Assembly: GCA_016707895.1 (NCBI GenBank)
Contig: JADJGV010000015.1
Coordinates: 186,001-250,000, forward strand
Origin: Myxococcales bacterium
Lineage (GTDB): Bacteria > Myxococcota_A > Polyangia > Haliangiales > Haliangiaceae
Length of the DNA: 64,000 nt
Direction: 5' to 3'
Shown: positions 24,192 through 33,899 of the stretch, piece by piece
Numbering within the stretch: the stretch's first letter is position 1
Layout of the letters: each line of letters starts with the position of its first letter
Notes under the pieces: generated by a model
What the model saw: only the letters and a program-made list of their open reading frames with translations
Databases searched by the model: none
Told to the model about the DNA's origin: nothing
Program-made: the position numbers and the translations under genes

Positions 24192-25444
24192 GACGCGCCT
24201 CGCAGCACGTCGACCGGCTCCACCCGCGACGCGCGCCAGGCCGGGATCAGGCTGGCCAGCAGGCCGACCCCGACCGCGAACCCGAACGCCATCAGGTAGA
24301 CGCTGGGCCGCTCGTAGATCGCGAAGGTCGACGGCTTGGAGTAGCCCATGCCCGACGCGCTCTCGAGCGAGCGCATCGCGGTCAGCACCAGGTGGCCCAG
24401 CCCGGCGCCGATCGCCGCGCCGACCACCGCGACCACGCCGCCCTCGAGCAGGAACACCGCCAGCACGCTCCGCGACGAGTAGCCGACGCTCTTGAGCAGC
24501 GCGATGTCGCGGCGCTTCTCGAGCACGATCATGATCTGGATCGAAAGGATGCCGAAACCGCCGACCACCAGCACCGCGCCGATGATGAGCCCGGTGATCA
24601 GGTTCTGCTGATCGAACACGCCGAGCATGCTGGCGTTGGTCTCCTGCCAGCTCTCGGCGTCGTAGCCGAACAGCGCCTCGAGCTGCGCGCTGGTGCCGGG
24701 CGCGCGGTCGGGGTCGACCAGCCGCAGCTCGATGCGATCGATCACGTCGGGGCGCCCGAGGATGGTCTGGGCCAGGCGGGTCGGCACGTAGACCCGGCCT
24801 TTGTCGAGGCCGGCCACGCCGGTGTCGAACAGCGCGACCACGCGCAGGTTGAACCGCTCGCCCTGGCCGGCGACGCAGCCCAGCGAGTCGCCGACGCCGA
24901 CGCCGAGCTGCGCGGCGAGCTGGTAGCCGATCATCGCGCCGTCGACCGCGCCGCCGAGCTCGGCGAAGCCGCCGGCGACCACGAACCGGCGCAGCGGCGT
25001 GACCGCGTCCTGGACCGCGGGGTCGATGCCGCGCAGCTCGACCGGCAAGGTCTTGCTGCCGGCCGACGCCACCGCGCTGCCGACCACCAGCGGCGCCGCG
25101 GCGATCACGCCGGGCAGGGCGCGGATGGCGGCGACGGTCTCGCCGGGGCGGGCGATCCGCCGCTGGCGATCGGTGCTGGTCTGGCGGACGATCCGGGTGG
25201 CGCGGCGGTCGCCGCCGAGCAGCTGGTCGACCACCGGTGCGGGCTGACCGAGGCTGGTGTCGAACATCACGACGTGCGGGCTGATCTGCAGCACGGTGTC
25301 GAGGAACTTGGTCTGGAAGCCGCGCATGATCCCGGTGATCGCGATCAGCGTCAGCACGCCCAGCGTCACGCCCAGCACGGCGATGCCGTTGAGCAGCTTG
25401 CGGTGCCACAGCTGGCGCCACGCGATGAACAGCTCGGCCCTCAT
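24188..25444 (-). CDS. ABC transporter permease, FtsX/LolCE/MacB family
   Basis: A 418-aa inner-membrane permease. One N-terminal span (IAVLGVTLGVLTLIAI) is followed by a periplasmic domain of about 220 residues, then three C-terminal spans with the FtsX-type motif VLEKRRDIALLKSVGYSSRSV. This topology is that of LolC/LolE and MacB permeases. Its ATG overlaps the adaptor stop (ATGA) and its stop overlaps the ATPase start, so subunit ratios are probably set by coupling. A single permease gene suggests a homodimer as in MacB. Confidence 0.92.
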   Translation of the reverse strand: MRAELFIAWRQLWHRKLLNGIAVLGVTLGVLTLIAITGIMRGFQTKFLDTVLQISPHVVMFDTSLGQPAPVVDQLLGGDRRATRIVRQTSTDRQRRIARPGETVAAIRALPGVIAAAPLVVGSAVASAGSKTLPVELRGIDPAVQDAVTPLRRFVVAGGFAELGGAVDGAMIGYQLAAQLGVGVGDSLGCVAGQGERFNLRVVALFDTGVAGLDKGRVYVPTRLAQTILGRPDVIDRIELRLVDPDRAPGTSAQLEALFGYDAESWQETNASMLGVFDQQNLITGLIIGAVLVVGGFGILSIQIMIVLEKRRDIALLKSVGYSSRSVLAVFLLEGGVVAVVGAAIGAGLGHLVLTAMRSLESASGMGYSKPSTFAIYERPSVYLMAFGFAVGVGLLASLIPAWRASRVEPVDVLRGAS

Positions 25445-26643
25445 GGCCGCGCTCGCGGCGAGCCGCGCACCCGGTCGCCGGCCGCGACGCCGCGCGCCAC
25501 GGCGTCGACGATCGCCTGTTCGCCGGCGGCGGCGCCGGCGGTGATCTCGGCGTCGGTCAGGCCGCGGATGCCGACGGTGACCGGGCGGCGCACCGCGCGG
25601 CCGTCGACCGCGAACCAGGCGTGGTCGCCGTCGAGCGCCTCGATCGGCACCAGCACGACGTCGTCCTTGCGGGTGACGATCAGGTTGGCCTCGGTGGTCA
25701 TGCCGACCCGCAGCCCGGCGATCGGCTGATCGAGCCGGACCCGCACGGTGTAGGCGCGACGGATCCGATCGGGCTCGGGCAGGATCTCGGCGACGGTGCC
25801 GGCGAACGCCTGGCCGGGGAACGCGTAGAACGACAGCGCGGCGGCGGTGGGGGTGGGGCCGTCGCTGATCCGCGCGATGTCGGCCTCGTCGACGTGCAGC
25901 TCGATCAACAGCGTGCGCGTGTCGGCCACCTCGAACATCGCCTGGTTCTGCGCGACCACCTCGCCCGGCTCGACGTCGCGCCGCAGCACCACGCCGGCCA
26001 GGGGCGACGTGACCGCGCCCTCGCCGAGCTCGGCGGCCAGCGAGCCGACCTGCGCGGCCAGCTGCTCGCGGGTGGCGGCCAGGTCGACCTTGGCCGATCG
26101 CAGCTGCTCGGCGGCGGCCTGGACCTGGGCGTCGAGCAGCGCGACCTTGGCGCGCGCCGCGTCGAGCTCGGCCTGGGGCACCGCGGCGGTGCGGGCTAGC
26201 CGGGCGGTGCGATCGAGCTCGAGGCGGGCCTGATCGAGCTGGGCCTCGAGGCCGCGCACCTGGGCCGCCAGCCCCGCGAGCTGCGGCGACCGCGCGCCGG
26301 CCTGGGCCTGGGCGCGCCCGAGCTGGGCCTGGCCCTGGCGCAGCGCGAAGGCGCGCACCGGGTTGTCGAGCTCGGCGAGCAGCTGCCCGGCGGTCACCGC
26401 GTCGCCTTCCTTCACCAGGATCCGCGCGACGTGCTCGCTCAGGCGCGCCTTCACGACCACCCGCTCGATCGGCTCGACCGTGCCGGTGGCGTAGACCGCC
26501 TCGACCGCGCGCCCGCGCACGACGAGCGCCGTCGTCACGGTCACCGGGCGCAGCCGCGCATACGCCGCGTACCCGCCTACCGCCGCGAGCACGAGCGCGA
26601 TCACCGTCCAGGTTCGCCAGCGTGCACGTCGCTTGGCAGACAT
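25441..26643 (-). CDS. Membrane fusion (HlyD/MacA-type) adaptor
   Basis: A 400-aa periplasmic adaptor. It has one N-terminal membrane anchor (VIALVLAAVGGYAAYARL), a biotinyl-lipoyl-like half (VYATGTVEPIERVVVKARL...VKEGDAVTAGQLLAELD), a long alpha-hairpin rich in Ala/Gln/Leu (about 110-210) and the second lipoyl half (VTSPLAGVVLRRDVEPGEVV). It would link the ABC permease to an outer-membrane channel, none of which is encoded nearby. The ATG at 26643 is preferred over the GTG at 26652. The intergenic side faces the P-type ATPase gene. Confidence 0.9.
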   Translation of the reverse strand: MSAKRRARWRTWTVIALVLAAVGGYAAYARLRPVTVTTALVVRGRAVEAVYATGTVEPIERVVVKARLSEHVARILVKEGDAVTAGQLLAELDNPVRAFALRQGQAQLGRAQAQAGARSPQLAGLAAQVRGLEAQLDQARLELDRTARLARTAAVPQAELDAARAKVALLDAQVQAAAEQLRSAKVDLAATREQLAAQVGSLAAELGEGAVTSPLAGVVLRRDVEPGEVVAQNQAMFEVADTRTLLIELHVDEADIARISDGPTPTAAALSFYAFPGQAFAGTVAEILPEPDRIRRAYTVRVRLDQPIAGLRVGMTTEANLIVTRKDDVVLVPIEALDGDHAWFAVDGRAVRRPVTVGIRGLTDAEITAGAAAGEQAIVDAVARGVAAGDRVRGSPRARP

Positions 26644-26739
26644 GCCCCGCACTTCTGCAACCGTCGCGCCACGCGCGGTTCGCGCACCGAGCGTGAGCGC
26701 ACGCAGCGAACGCGCAGGTCCTGCGCCGACGGTGCGCGA

Positions 26740-26751
26740 GGCGCTAGCGCC
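26740..26751 (+). promoter_or_regulatory. Perfect palindrome between divergent genes
   Basis: GGCGCTAGCGCC is a perfect 12-base palindrome. The symmetry extends about five more bases each side with one mismatch. It sits between the adaptor gene (minus) and the P-type ATPase gene (plus), so it is a candidate operator or repressor site. No matching regulator gene is adjacent. Confidence 0.35.
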
Positions 26752-26783
26752 GCGCGGGCACGGCCGATGCTTCGCAACCAGGC

Positions 26784-29345
26784 GTGCATCGCCTCGCCCC
26801 CCCGATCTCGATGCGCGCGCCGCCGCCGCGCCGCCGGCCGCCGCTGGGCGTCGCGTGGTGGGCGATCGAGGTCGCCGAGGTCGCGCGCGGCCTCGACACC
26901 GACGGCGCGGGGCTGACCGCCGCCGAGGCCGAGGCCCGGCTGCGGCGCTATGGCCCGAACACGCTCCAGGCCAAGGCGGCGGTCACCCGGCGCGCGGTGT
27001 TGTGGCGGCAGCTGCGCAACCCGCTGTTGCTGTTGCTGGTGTTCGCCGCCGCGGCGTCGCTGGCCACCGCGGCGTGGATCGACGCGGCGATCGTCACCGT
27101 GATCTTCGGCGCGTCGACCGCGTTCGGCTACGCGCGCGAGTACGCCGCCGAGCGATCGGCCGAGGTGCTGAGCGCCCGCGTCCAGCTGCACGCCACCGCG
27201 ATCCGCGACGGCGCGCCGCGGCCGGTGCCGACCCACGCGCTGGTGCCCGGCGATCTGGTGGTGCTGTCGGCCGGCAGCATCGTGCCGGCCGACCTGCGGG
27301 TGGTCAGCGCCAGCGACTGCTTCGTCAACGAGGCGGCGCTGACCGGCGAGAGCTTCCCGGCCGAGAAGCGGCCGGCGCCGGTGGCCGTCGACGCGCGCCT
27401 GGCCGACCGCGCGAGCGCGGCGTACCGCGGCTGCGACGTGCGCAGCGGGTCGGCGACCGGGCTGGTGGTCGCGACGGGCACCGCGTCGGAGCTGGGCGCG
27501 ATCGCCCACCGCCTGGCCGAGGCCCGACCCGAGACCGAGTTCCAGCGCTCGCTGCGCCACTTCGGCTACCTGCTGACGACGACGATGCTGGTGGTCGCGC
27601 TCGCGGTGTTCGCGATCAACGTGATCCTGGGCCGCCCGCCGATCACCACGCTCCTGTTCGCGATCGCGCTGGCGGTCGGCCTGAGCCCCGAGCTGCTGCC
27701 GGCGATCGTCAGCATCAACCTGGCGCGCGGCGCGCAGCTGATGGCCCGGCACGGCGTGCTGGTGCGGCGCCTCGAGGCGATCGAGAACCTCGGCAGCATG
27801 GACGTCCTGTGCACCGACAAGACCGGCACGCTCACCGCCGGCGACGTGGCGCTGGCCGGCGCGTTCGACGCCGACGGGGCGCCGGCCCCGGCCGTCGGCG
27901 CGCTGGCGTACACCAACGCCGCGCTGCAGGCCGGCTTCACCAACCCCCTCGACGCGGCGATCCTGGCCGGCGGCGGCGCCGCCGCGCAGCCGGCCAAGGT
28001 CACCGAGCTCCCGTACGACTTCGCGCGCAAGCGGCTGAGCGTCGCGGTCGCGACCGCCGGCGGCGTGCGGCTGATCTGCAAGGGTGCGTTCGACGCGGTG
28101 CTGGCGTGCTGCACGCGCGGCGCCGACGGCGCGGCGCTCGACGACGCCGCCCGGGCCGCGCTGCGCGGGCGTTACCAGGCCTGGGCCGCGGTGGGCACCC
28201 GGGTGATCGCGGTGGCCACCCGCGACCTGCCGGCCGGCGCGCCCATCGATCGCGCCGCCGAGGCCGAGCTGACCTTCGCCGGGTTCTTGACCTTCACCGA
28301 TCACCCCAAGCCGGGGGCGGCGCCGGCGATCGCGGCGCTGGTCGCGCTGGGCGTGACGGTCAAGATCATCAGCGGCGACAGCGCGCTGGTCACGCGCCAC
28401 GTCGCCGGCGCGGTCGGGCTCGACCCGCGCCGGCTCTTGACCGGCCACGACGTGGCGGCGCTCGATCCCGACGGCCTGACCCGCGCGGTCGAGCAGGCCG
28501 ACCTGTTCGCCGAGGTCGACCCCGACCAGAAGCTGCGGGTGATCGCCGCGCTGCGCCGCGCCGGCCACGTGGTCGGGTTCCTCGGCGACGGCATCAACGA
28601 CGCGCCGGCGATGCACGCCGCCGACACCAGCCTGTCGGTCGAGGGCGCGGTCGACGTCGCGCGGGCCGCCGCCGACTTCGTGCTGCTCGAGGCCGACCTC
28701 GACGTCATCCGCCGCGGGGTCGAGGCCGGGCGGCGCACCTTCGCCAACACGCTCAAGTACGTGCTGACGACGATGAGCGCCAACCTCGGCAACATGATCA
28801 GCATGGCCGCGGCGTCGCTGCTCTTGCCGTTCCTGCCGATGCTGGCCGGGCAGATCTTGCTCAACAACCTGCTGTCCGACATCCCGGCGATCGGCCTGGC
28901 CGACGACGCGGTCGACCCCGAGCTGGTGGCGCAGCCGCGGCGCTGGCACATGGGCTTCATCCTCGGCTTCATGCTGCGGTTCGGCGCGCTCAGCTCGCTG
29001 TTCGACGCGTTCACCTTCGGCCTCCTGTGGTACGGCTTCGCCGCCGGCCCGGCGCTGTTCCGCACCGGCTGGTTCATCGAGTCGCTGCTCACCGAGCTGG
29101 CGATCGCGCTGGTGGTGCGCACCCACCGGCCGCTGTACCGCAGCCGGCCGGGGCGGGTGCTGTTGTGGTCGACGCTGGCGCTGATCCCGCTGACCTGCGC
29201 CATCCCGTACCTGCCGGGCGCGTCGTTGCTCGGCTTCGTGGCGCCGCCGGCGCGGCTGGTGGCGGCGCTGGTCGGGATCACGCTGGCCTACGTCGGCGCC
29301 GCCGAGCTGCTCAAGCGCCGCGGCCGCGGCCTGAGCCCGCGCTAG
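26784..29345 (+). CDS. Magnesium-transporting P-type ATPase (MgtA-like)
   Basis: An 853-aa P-type ATPase. It shows an actuator TGES, phosphorylation site CTDKTGTLT (Asp345), hinge motif GDGINDAPA and about ten membrane spans. The C-terminal signature ANLGNMISMAAASLLLPFLP, LLNNLLSDI and FGALSSLFDAFTF matches the MgtA/MgtB family closely, so Mg2+ import is the best prediction. It ends in full-length form. The start may be the GTG at 26784 or the ATG at 26811; neither has a clear ribosome site. Unlike enterobacterial mgtA, it has no long leader here. It faces the convergent gene 10 bases away. Confidence 0.9.
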   Translation: MHRLAPPISMRAPPPRRRPPLGVAWWAIEVAEVARGLDTDGAGLTAAEAEARLRRYGPNTLQAKAAVTRRAVLWRQLRNPLLLLLVFAAAASLATAAWIDAAIVTVIFGASTAFGYAREYAAERSAEVLSARVQLHATAIRDGAPRPVPTHALVPGDLVVLSAGSIVPADLRVVSASDCFVNEAALTGESFPAEKRPAPVAVDARLADRASAAYRGCDVRSGSATGLVVATGTASELGAIAHRLAEARPETEFQRSLRHFGYLLTTTMLVVALAVFAINVILGRPPITTLLFAIALAVGLSPELLPAIVSINLARGAQLMARHGVLVRRLEAIENLGSMDVLCTDKTGTLTAGDVALAGAFDADGAPAPAVGALAYTNAALQAGFTNPLDAAILAGGGAAAQPAKVTELPYDFARKRLSVAVATAGGVRLICKGAFDAVLACCTRGADGAALDDAARAALRGRYQAWAAVGTRVIAVATRDLPAGAPIDRAAEAELTFAGFLTFTDHPKPGAAPAIAALVALGVTVKIISGDSALVTRHVAGAVGLDPRRLLTGHDVAALDPDGLTRAVEQADLFAEVDPDQKLRVIAALRRAGHVVGFLGDGINDAPAMHAADTSLSVEGAVDVARAAADFVLLEADLDVIRRGVEAGRRTFANTLKYVLTTMSANLGNMISMAAASLLLPFLPMLAGQILLNNLLSDIPAIGLADDAVDPELVAQPRRWHMGFILGFMLRFGALSSLFDAFTFGLLWYGFAAGPALFRTGWFIESLLTELAIALVVRTHRPLYRSRPGRVLLWSTLALIPLTCAIPYLPGASLLGFVAPPARLVAALVGITLAYVGAAELLKRRGRGLSPR

Positions 29346-29355
29346 CGCTGACGCG

Positions 29356-32300
29356 TCACAGCTTCTCGAGGTACGCCGACAGCGGCACGCTCAGGCCGGC
29401 CGAGAAGCCCCAGCGCAGCGCGCCGTCGTCGTCGCCCTGCGGCGGGTACAGCATGATCATCGCCGGCGAGACGTAGGCCTCGACCAGGTCGCCGACGTCG
29501 AGCGCCAGCAGGATCGGGTGCAGCATGATCGCGTTGGACTCCTCGGAGTCGAGCAGCGCGCGGTACAGGATGCCGGACGCCGCCGCGCCGATCTTGAACG
29601 TCACCCGATCGCCCAGCAAGGTCGGGCTGGCCAGCCCGAACCCGACCTGTTCGCTGATCAGCGGCACCGGGCGCCGCTGGCTGCCGGTGTCGTCGGCGGG
29701 ATCGGAGTACAGGCCGCCGACGCCGACGGTCAGGTGGAAGTAGCCACGCCAGGTGTGCTTGTGGCGGAAGTCGTCGCCGTGCTGCGCCAGGCGCGCCGCG
29801 AACTTGCCGCCGTCGACGCGGATCGACGAGCCGTCCTTCTCGACCGACTCCTGCAGCGCGTGGATCAGCTTGGTGACCCAGCAGTCGACGCTGGTGTCGT
29901 CGTTGCACGCGTTGTGTCGGCCCTGCAGCGAGCCGATCAGCGTGTCGAGGCGGACCCGGCCGATGACCGCGAACAAGAGCTCGAGGCTCATCGGCTCGTG
30001 GGTCTTGATCGCGTCGAGCACCGGCTCGAGCACGTCGTAGAGCGGCGCGTCGAAGCCCGCGACCCGGTAGGTGCCCAGCGTGCGCAGCGCGGCGATGACG
30101 TCGCCCGAGCGCATCGACAGCGGCGACTGCCGCGCCACCCGCTGCATCAGATCGAGGAACGCGATCAGCCGGGCGGTCGAGGTGCGGGCGAAGCGCAGCC
30201 GGGCCGGGACCTCGCCGGGGAACACCGCGCGCAGGCCGTCGTCGAGCGTGGCCAGCGCCGCGGCGGTGGCGCGCAGCTCGCGGGTCAGGTCGACGGTCGC
30301 GTACAGCGGCAGGTCGCCGACGTCGAGCGACACCTTGCGATCGGGCCCGGGGAAGCGCGCGAAGACGCCGCGGACGTCGGCCACCGCGGCCTCGAGCTTG
30401 GTCAGCGCCGGGGCGATGCCGTCGAGCGACCCCGCCAGCGCCTCGAGCTTGGCGCTGGTCTCGGTGACCGCGCGCGGGCCCCAGCTGCGCAGCGCCTCCT
30501 GCACGTCCTTGCGCACCTTGGCCAGCGCGATCGTGCGGGGGTCGAGCGCGCCCGGCGGCGGGGCCGGCGCGCCGGGGGCGGGCGGCCCGGCGGTGGCGGC
30601 GTTGCCCAGCTCGAACTTGGCCCGCTCGATGATCCGCAGGATCCGGTAGATCTGCTCGATGTTGTCGGTGCCGATCGCCAGGCGGATCGACGACGGCCCG
30701 ATCGCGGTGCGGGCGCTGGCGGCGGCGGCGATCAGCTCGTCGATGCCCGGGCCCTTGTCGGCGTAGACGCTGGCGCGCAGGAGCAGGCGCAGGTCCGACA
30801 GGCCGCCGCGCATCTTGCCGACGCGCTCGCGGGTGGTGCCGATGATCTGGTCCTGCCAGGCCTGCAGGTTGAGCCCCGGCGTCGTGCGCAGGTTGGCGAT
30901 CGTCCGCGAGCGGCTGGCGGCCTCGATCAGCCGGCGGACGTCCTCGAAGCCGCCGCCGCGCAGGAGCTTCACCAGGCGCACCGCGTCGAGCACCTTGGCC
31001 ACGCCGATCGCGCGCTCGGCGATCGCCCGCTCGCGCAGCTGCGCGCACAGCGCGATGCCGTGGTCGCGGGCGAACGGGCACTGCGGCGGATCCTGGCTCT
31101 GGCTCGAGGTCCGGCCGAACAGTCGGGTCTGGCCCAGCCAGTAGTAGGCGACGTCGACCAGGTGCCCGTGGAGGTCGGCCGACAGCGCGACGCCGGGGCG
31201 GGTGCCCAGCTCGCGCGCGCCGGCGATCACCGTGGCGCCGATCTCGGGCGCGGCGCGCAGCTCGTCGGAGGTGGGGTACAGGCCGTCGATCAGGTTGGCG
31301 GCGACGAACGCGCGGACCACGGTCATGCCGAGGTCCTGGAACTTCTCGCGGCGCATCGTCGTGGGATCGGCCATCAGCCGCGCCCCCTGATCCAGCAGAT
31401 CCTGGAGGTAGCGGTAGCCGGCGCGCTTCTGCGCCTTGAGCAGCTCGTGGACCACCAGCTTGATCGCCGCCTGGCGGGCGCGATCGAGCACCACGTCGAC
31501 CACCAGATCGGCGTCGAGCCGGCCGCGGCGCGCGCTGGTCGGCAGGCTGGCGGCGACGTCGGCGACGGTGATCGCGCCCGGGGTCGGCTGCGCGCCGGCG
31601 GTCAGGTCGGGGTTGATCATGTCGACGTCGCCGCCGGCCGCGGCCTGGAACTCGGCCTCGAAGAACAGGTCGCTCTGGATCAGCGACTGCTGGCACAGCT
31701 CGACCGGCAGCTCGGGGTTGTCGCGGCAGACCTCGTCGAGCGTCGTGCACGCGACCTTGTCGGCGGCGTCGCAGCCGCGGCGCAGGTAGGTGGCCGAGCG
31801 CGCGACGTCGCGATCGATGCCGTCGCCGTCGCGGAAGTGGGTGGCGACCCGGACGCACGCGCCGACCTCGTCGCGATCGCACGCCAGGTGATCGGTGTAG
31901 AGCGCGCGCACGACGCACGCGGGCACGGTCGGGTCCTCGCACGGGCAGAACTGGTTGTGGCCGACCAGCTTGCACGCCCGATCGGCGGAGCCGCGGGCGG
32001 CGGCCTCGTCCTGGATCGCGGCGGGGCCGCGCTGGCCGCGCGCCGACGCGAGCACCTGGCAGCCGACCGGATCGCCGAGGTCGCAGCGGCGCTCGGCCAG
32101 CGCCAGCCCGCGGTCGGGATCGGCGTCGACGAACCCCGGCCGGCCGTAGATCAGGTCGCTGGCCAGCGGCGCGCACTGGTCGTGGCCGTCACCGTCGCAG
32201 GTGGCCAGCAGCGCCGCGACCGCGAGCTTGAGCTTGGCCGGGTCGCGCACCGCGGCCAGCACGTCGTTGTAGCGGAGCTTGCCGCACGCCCGCGGGTCGC

Positions 32301-33027
32301 CGCGCTGGCAGCCGCGCTCGAGCGCGGCCTTGACCGGGGGCGCGGTCGCGTCGAGCACCGCCAGGCACGCGGCGACATCGTCGGCGACGCAGCCGGCCAC
32401 GAGGCCGGCGTTGCCGACCGCGCCGCGCCGCTGCGCCTCGGTGCCGTCGGCGCCGCGGTACGCGTAGTTGATCAGGAACCGGCAGGCCTCGGGGTCGTTG
32501 CCCTTGGCGCAGCCCAGCTCGGCGTCGGCGAACGCGGTCTTGACCGCGGCCGGCGTCAGCGACGCGCCGGGCGCGAGGTTGGCGTAGGCCAGCGCGAGGT
32601 TGGCCCGGGCTCGGGCGGCGCAGCCCTGCTGATCGCCGTCGAAGCACCGCGCGCGCGACGCCGCGCGCATGTACGGCGCGCGGAAGTTGTCGCTGCGCTC
32701 GATCTCGAACATCCAGCCGTCCTTGCGCAGATCGCCCAGCGCGACGCAGGCGGCGGGGTCGGTGGGCGCGTCGAAGTCGTCGGCGTCGACCCCGCAGGCC
32801 TTGGTCAGGAGCTGCAGCGCGCGCGGCCGATCGATCGCGATCTGCCGGCCGTGCAGGAGCGCGTCGGCCAGCCGGGTGCACGCCGGCAGCACGCCGGCGC
32901 CGCCCTCGCACTTGGCCTCGCAGTCGTCGGGGGCGTCGCACACCGGCGGCGCCGCGGCGGCGGCTCTGGTCGCGGCGAGCAGGGCCAGGGTGGTCAGCAG
33001 GATCAGCGCACGCGGCGGGGCGGGCAT
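29356..33027 (-). CDS. Large exported protein with Sel1-like Cys repeats
   Basis: A 1223-aa protein with a signal peptide (LILLTTLALLAATRAAAAAPP). The first ~450 residues contain repeated Cys-pair helical units (ALERGCQRGDPRACGKL, LAERRCDLGDPVGCQVL, YLRRGCDAADKVACTTL), the disulfide-linked Sel1/TPR type. A long helical middle part has no recognised domain and includes a Pro/Gly/Ala-rich linker (about 825-845). The last ~150 residues (YFHLTVGVGGLYSD ... WGFSAGLSVPLSAYLEKL) end in an aromatic/Leu pattern like outer-membrane beta strands. It is probably envelope-located. Function unknown; the length is unusual for this family. Confidence 0.75.
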   Translation of the reverse strand: MPAPPRALILLTTLALLAATRAAAAAPPVCDAPDDCEAKCEGGAGVLPACTRLADALLHGRQIAIDRPRALQLLTKACGVDADDFDAPTDPAACVALGDLRKDGWMFEIERSDNFRAPYMRAASRARCFDGDQQGCAARARANLALAYANLAPGASLTPAAVKTAFADAELGCAKGNDPEACRFLINYAYRGADGTEAQRRGAVGNAGLVAGCVADDVAACLAVLDATAPPVKAALERGCQRGDPRACGKLRYNDVLAAVRDPAKLKLAVAALLATCDGDGHDQCAPLASDLIYGRPGFVDADPDRGLALAERRCDLGDPVGCQVLASARGQRGPAAIQDEAAARGSADRACKLVGHNQFCPCEDPTVPACVVRALYTDHLACDRDEVGACVRVATHFRDGDGIDRDVARSATYLRRGCDAADKVACTTLDEVCRDNPELPVELCQQSLIQSDLFFEAEFQAAAGGDVDMINPDLTAGAQPTPGAITVADVAASLPTSARRGRLDADLVVDVVLDRARQAAIKLVVHELLKAQKRAGYRYLQDLLDQGARLMADPTTMRREKFQDLGMTVVRAFVAANLIDGLYPTSDELRAAPEIGATVIAGARELGTRPGVALSADLHGHLVDVAYYWLGQTRLFGRTSSQSQDPPQCPFARDHGIALCAQLRERAIAERAIGVAKVLDAVRLVKLLRGGGFEDVRRLIEAASRSRTIANLRTTPGLNLQAWQDQIIGTTRERVGKMRGGLSDLRLLLRASVYADKGPGIDELIAAAASARTAIGPSSIRLAIGTDNIEQIYRILRIIERAKFELGNAATAGPPAPGAPAPPPGALDPRTIALAKVRKDVQEALRSWGPRAVTETSAKLEALAGSLDGIAPALTKLEAAVADVRGVFARFPGPDRKVSLDVGDLPLYATVDLTRELRATAAALATLDDGLRAVFPGEVPARLRFARTSTARLIAFLDLMQRVARQSPLSMRSGDVIAALRTLGTYRVAGFDAPLYDVLEPVLDAIKTHEPMSLELLFAVIGRVRLDTLIGSLQGRHNACNDDTSVDCWVTKLIHALQESVEKDGSSIRVDGGKFAARLAQHGDDFRHKHTWRGYFHLTVGVGGLYSDPADDTGSQRRPVPLISEQVGFGLASPTLLGDRVTFKIGAAASGILYRALLDSEESNAIMLHPILLALDVGDLVEAYVSPAMIMLYPPQGDDDGALRWGFSAGLSVPLSAYLEKL

Positions 33028-33095
33028 CACCTCGACGGTGCCACGGCGGGCCGGCGGGTGCCATCGGCCGGGGCGCGACTCGTGGCCGCCCGGGC

Positions 33096-33124
33096 TTCGC
33101 AGCGGCCGGCCGGCGCGGTACCAA
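33096..33124 (+). promoter_or_regulatory. Possible promoter of the aromatic-CoA gene cluster
   Basis: TTCGCA (33096-33101), a 17-base spacer and TACCAA (33119-33124) precede the ATG at 33132 by seven bases. The match to consensus is moderate. Confidence 0.35.
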
Positions 33125-33131
33125 CGCCGCC

Positions 33132-33899
33132 ATGGATACCGACACTCTCCACGGGCGTCTGGCGCTCGTCACCGGCGGCGGACGCGGCATCGGCGCGGCG
33201 ATCGCGCGCCGCCTGGCCGCCCGCGGGGCCAAGGTGGTGGTCACCGGCCGCAGCCAGGCCGAGCTGGCCGAGGTCGCGGCGGCCATCGACGGCGTGGCGG
33301 TGGTGGCCGACCTGGCCGATCGCGCCGCCACCGACGCGATGGTCGCGACCGTGCGCGCCCTGGGCCGCGTCGACGTGCTGGTCAACAACGCCGGCATCGC
33401 CGAGAGCGCGCCGCTGGCGGACACCGACGACGCGATGTGGGACCGCATCATGGAGCTCAACGCCACGGCGCCGTTCCGGCTGACCCGGGCGTTCGTGCCG
33501 GCGATGGTGGCGGCGGGGTGGGGCCGGGTGATCACGATCGCGTCCAACGCCGGCTTGACCGGCTACGGCTACACCGCCGCGTACTGCGCGGCCAAGCACG
33601 CCGCGGTGGGCATGACCCGCGCGCTGGCGGTGGACCTGGGCCGCACCGGCGTGACCGTCAACGCGGTGTGCCCGGGCTGGGTCGCGACCCGGATGGCCGA
33701 GGAGGCGATCGCGCGGATCGCCGCCAAGACCGGGCGCGACACCGCGTCCGCGACCGCGGCGCTGACCGGCATGAGCCCGCAGCGGCGGCTGATCGAGCCA
33801 GCCGAGGTGGCCCACGCGGTCGCGATGCTGTGCGGCCACGACGCCCGCGGCATCCACGGCCAGACCATCGTCCTCGACGGCGGGCAGGTGCTGAAGTGA
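33132..33899 (+). CDS. Short-chain dehydrogenase (3-hydroxyacyl-CoA dehydrogenase type)
   Basis: A 255-aa classical SDR. Cofactor motif TGGGRGIG is at 14-21, NNAG follows, and catalytic Ser/Tyr/Lys lie in ASNAGLTGYGYTAAYCAAK. It oxidises or reduces a hydroxyl/ketone pair with NAD(P). It is first in a six-gene, mostly overlapping cluster with an enoyl-CoA hydratase, an acyl-CoA dehydrogenase and a benzoate-type CoA ligase, so a hydroxyacyl-CoA substrate is likely. The stop overlaps the RidA-type gene as GTGA. Confidence 0.9.
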   Translation: MDTDTLHGRLALVTGGGRGIGAAIARRLAARGAKVVVTGRSQAELAEVAAAIDGVAVVADLADRAATDAMVATVRALGRVDVLVNNAGIAESAPLADTDDAMWDRIMELNATAPFRLTRAFVPAMVAAGWGRVITIASNAGLTGYGYTAAYCAAKHAAVGMTRALAVDLGRTGVTVNAVCPGWVATRMAEEAIARIAAKTGRDTASATAALTGMSPQRRLIEPAEVAHAVAMLCGHDARGIHGQTIVLDGGQVLK

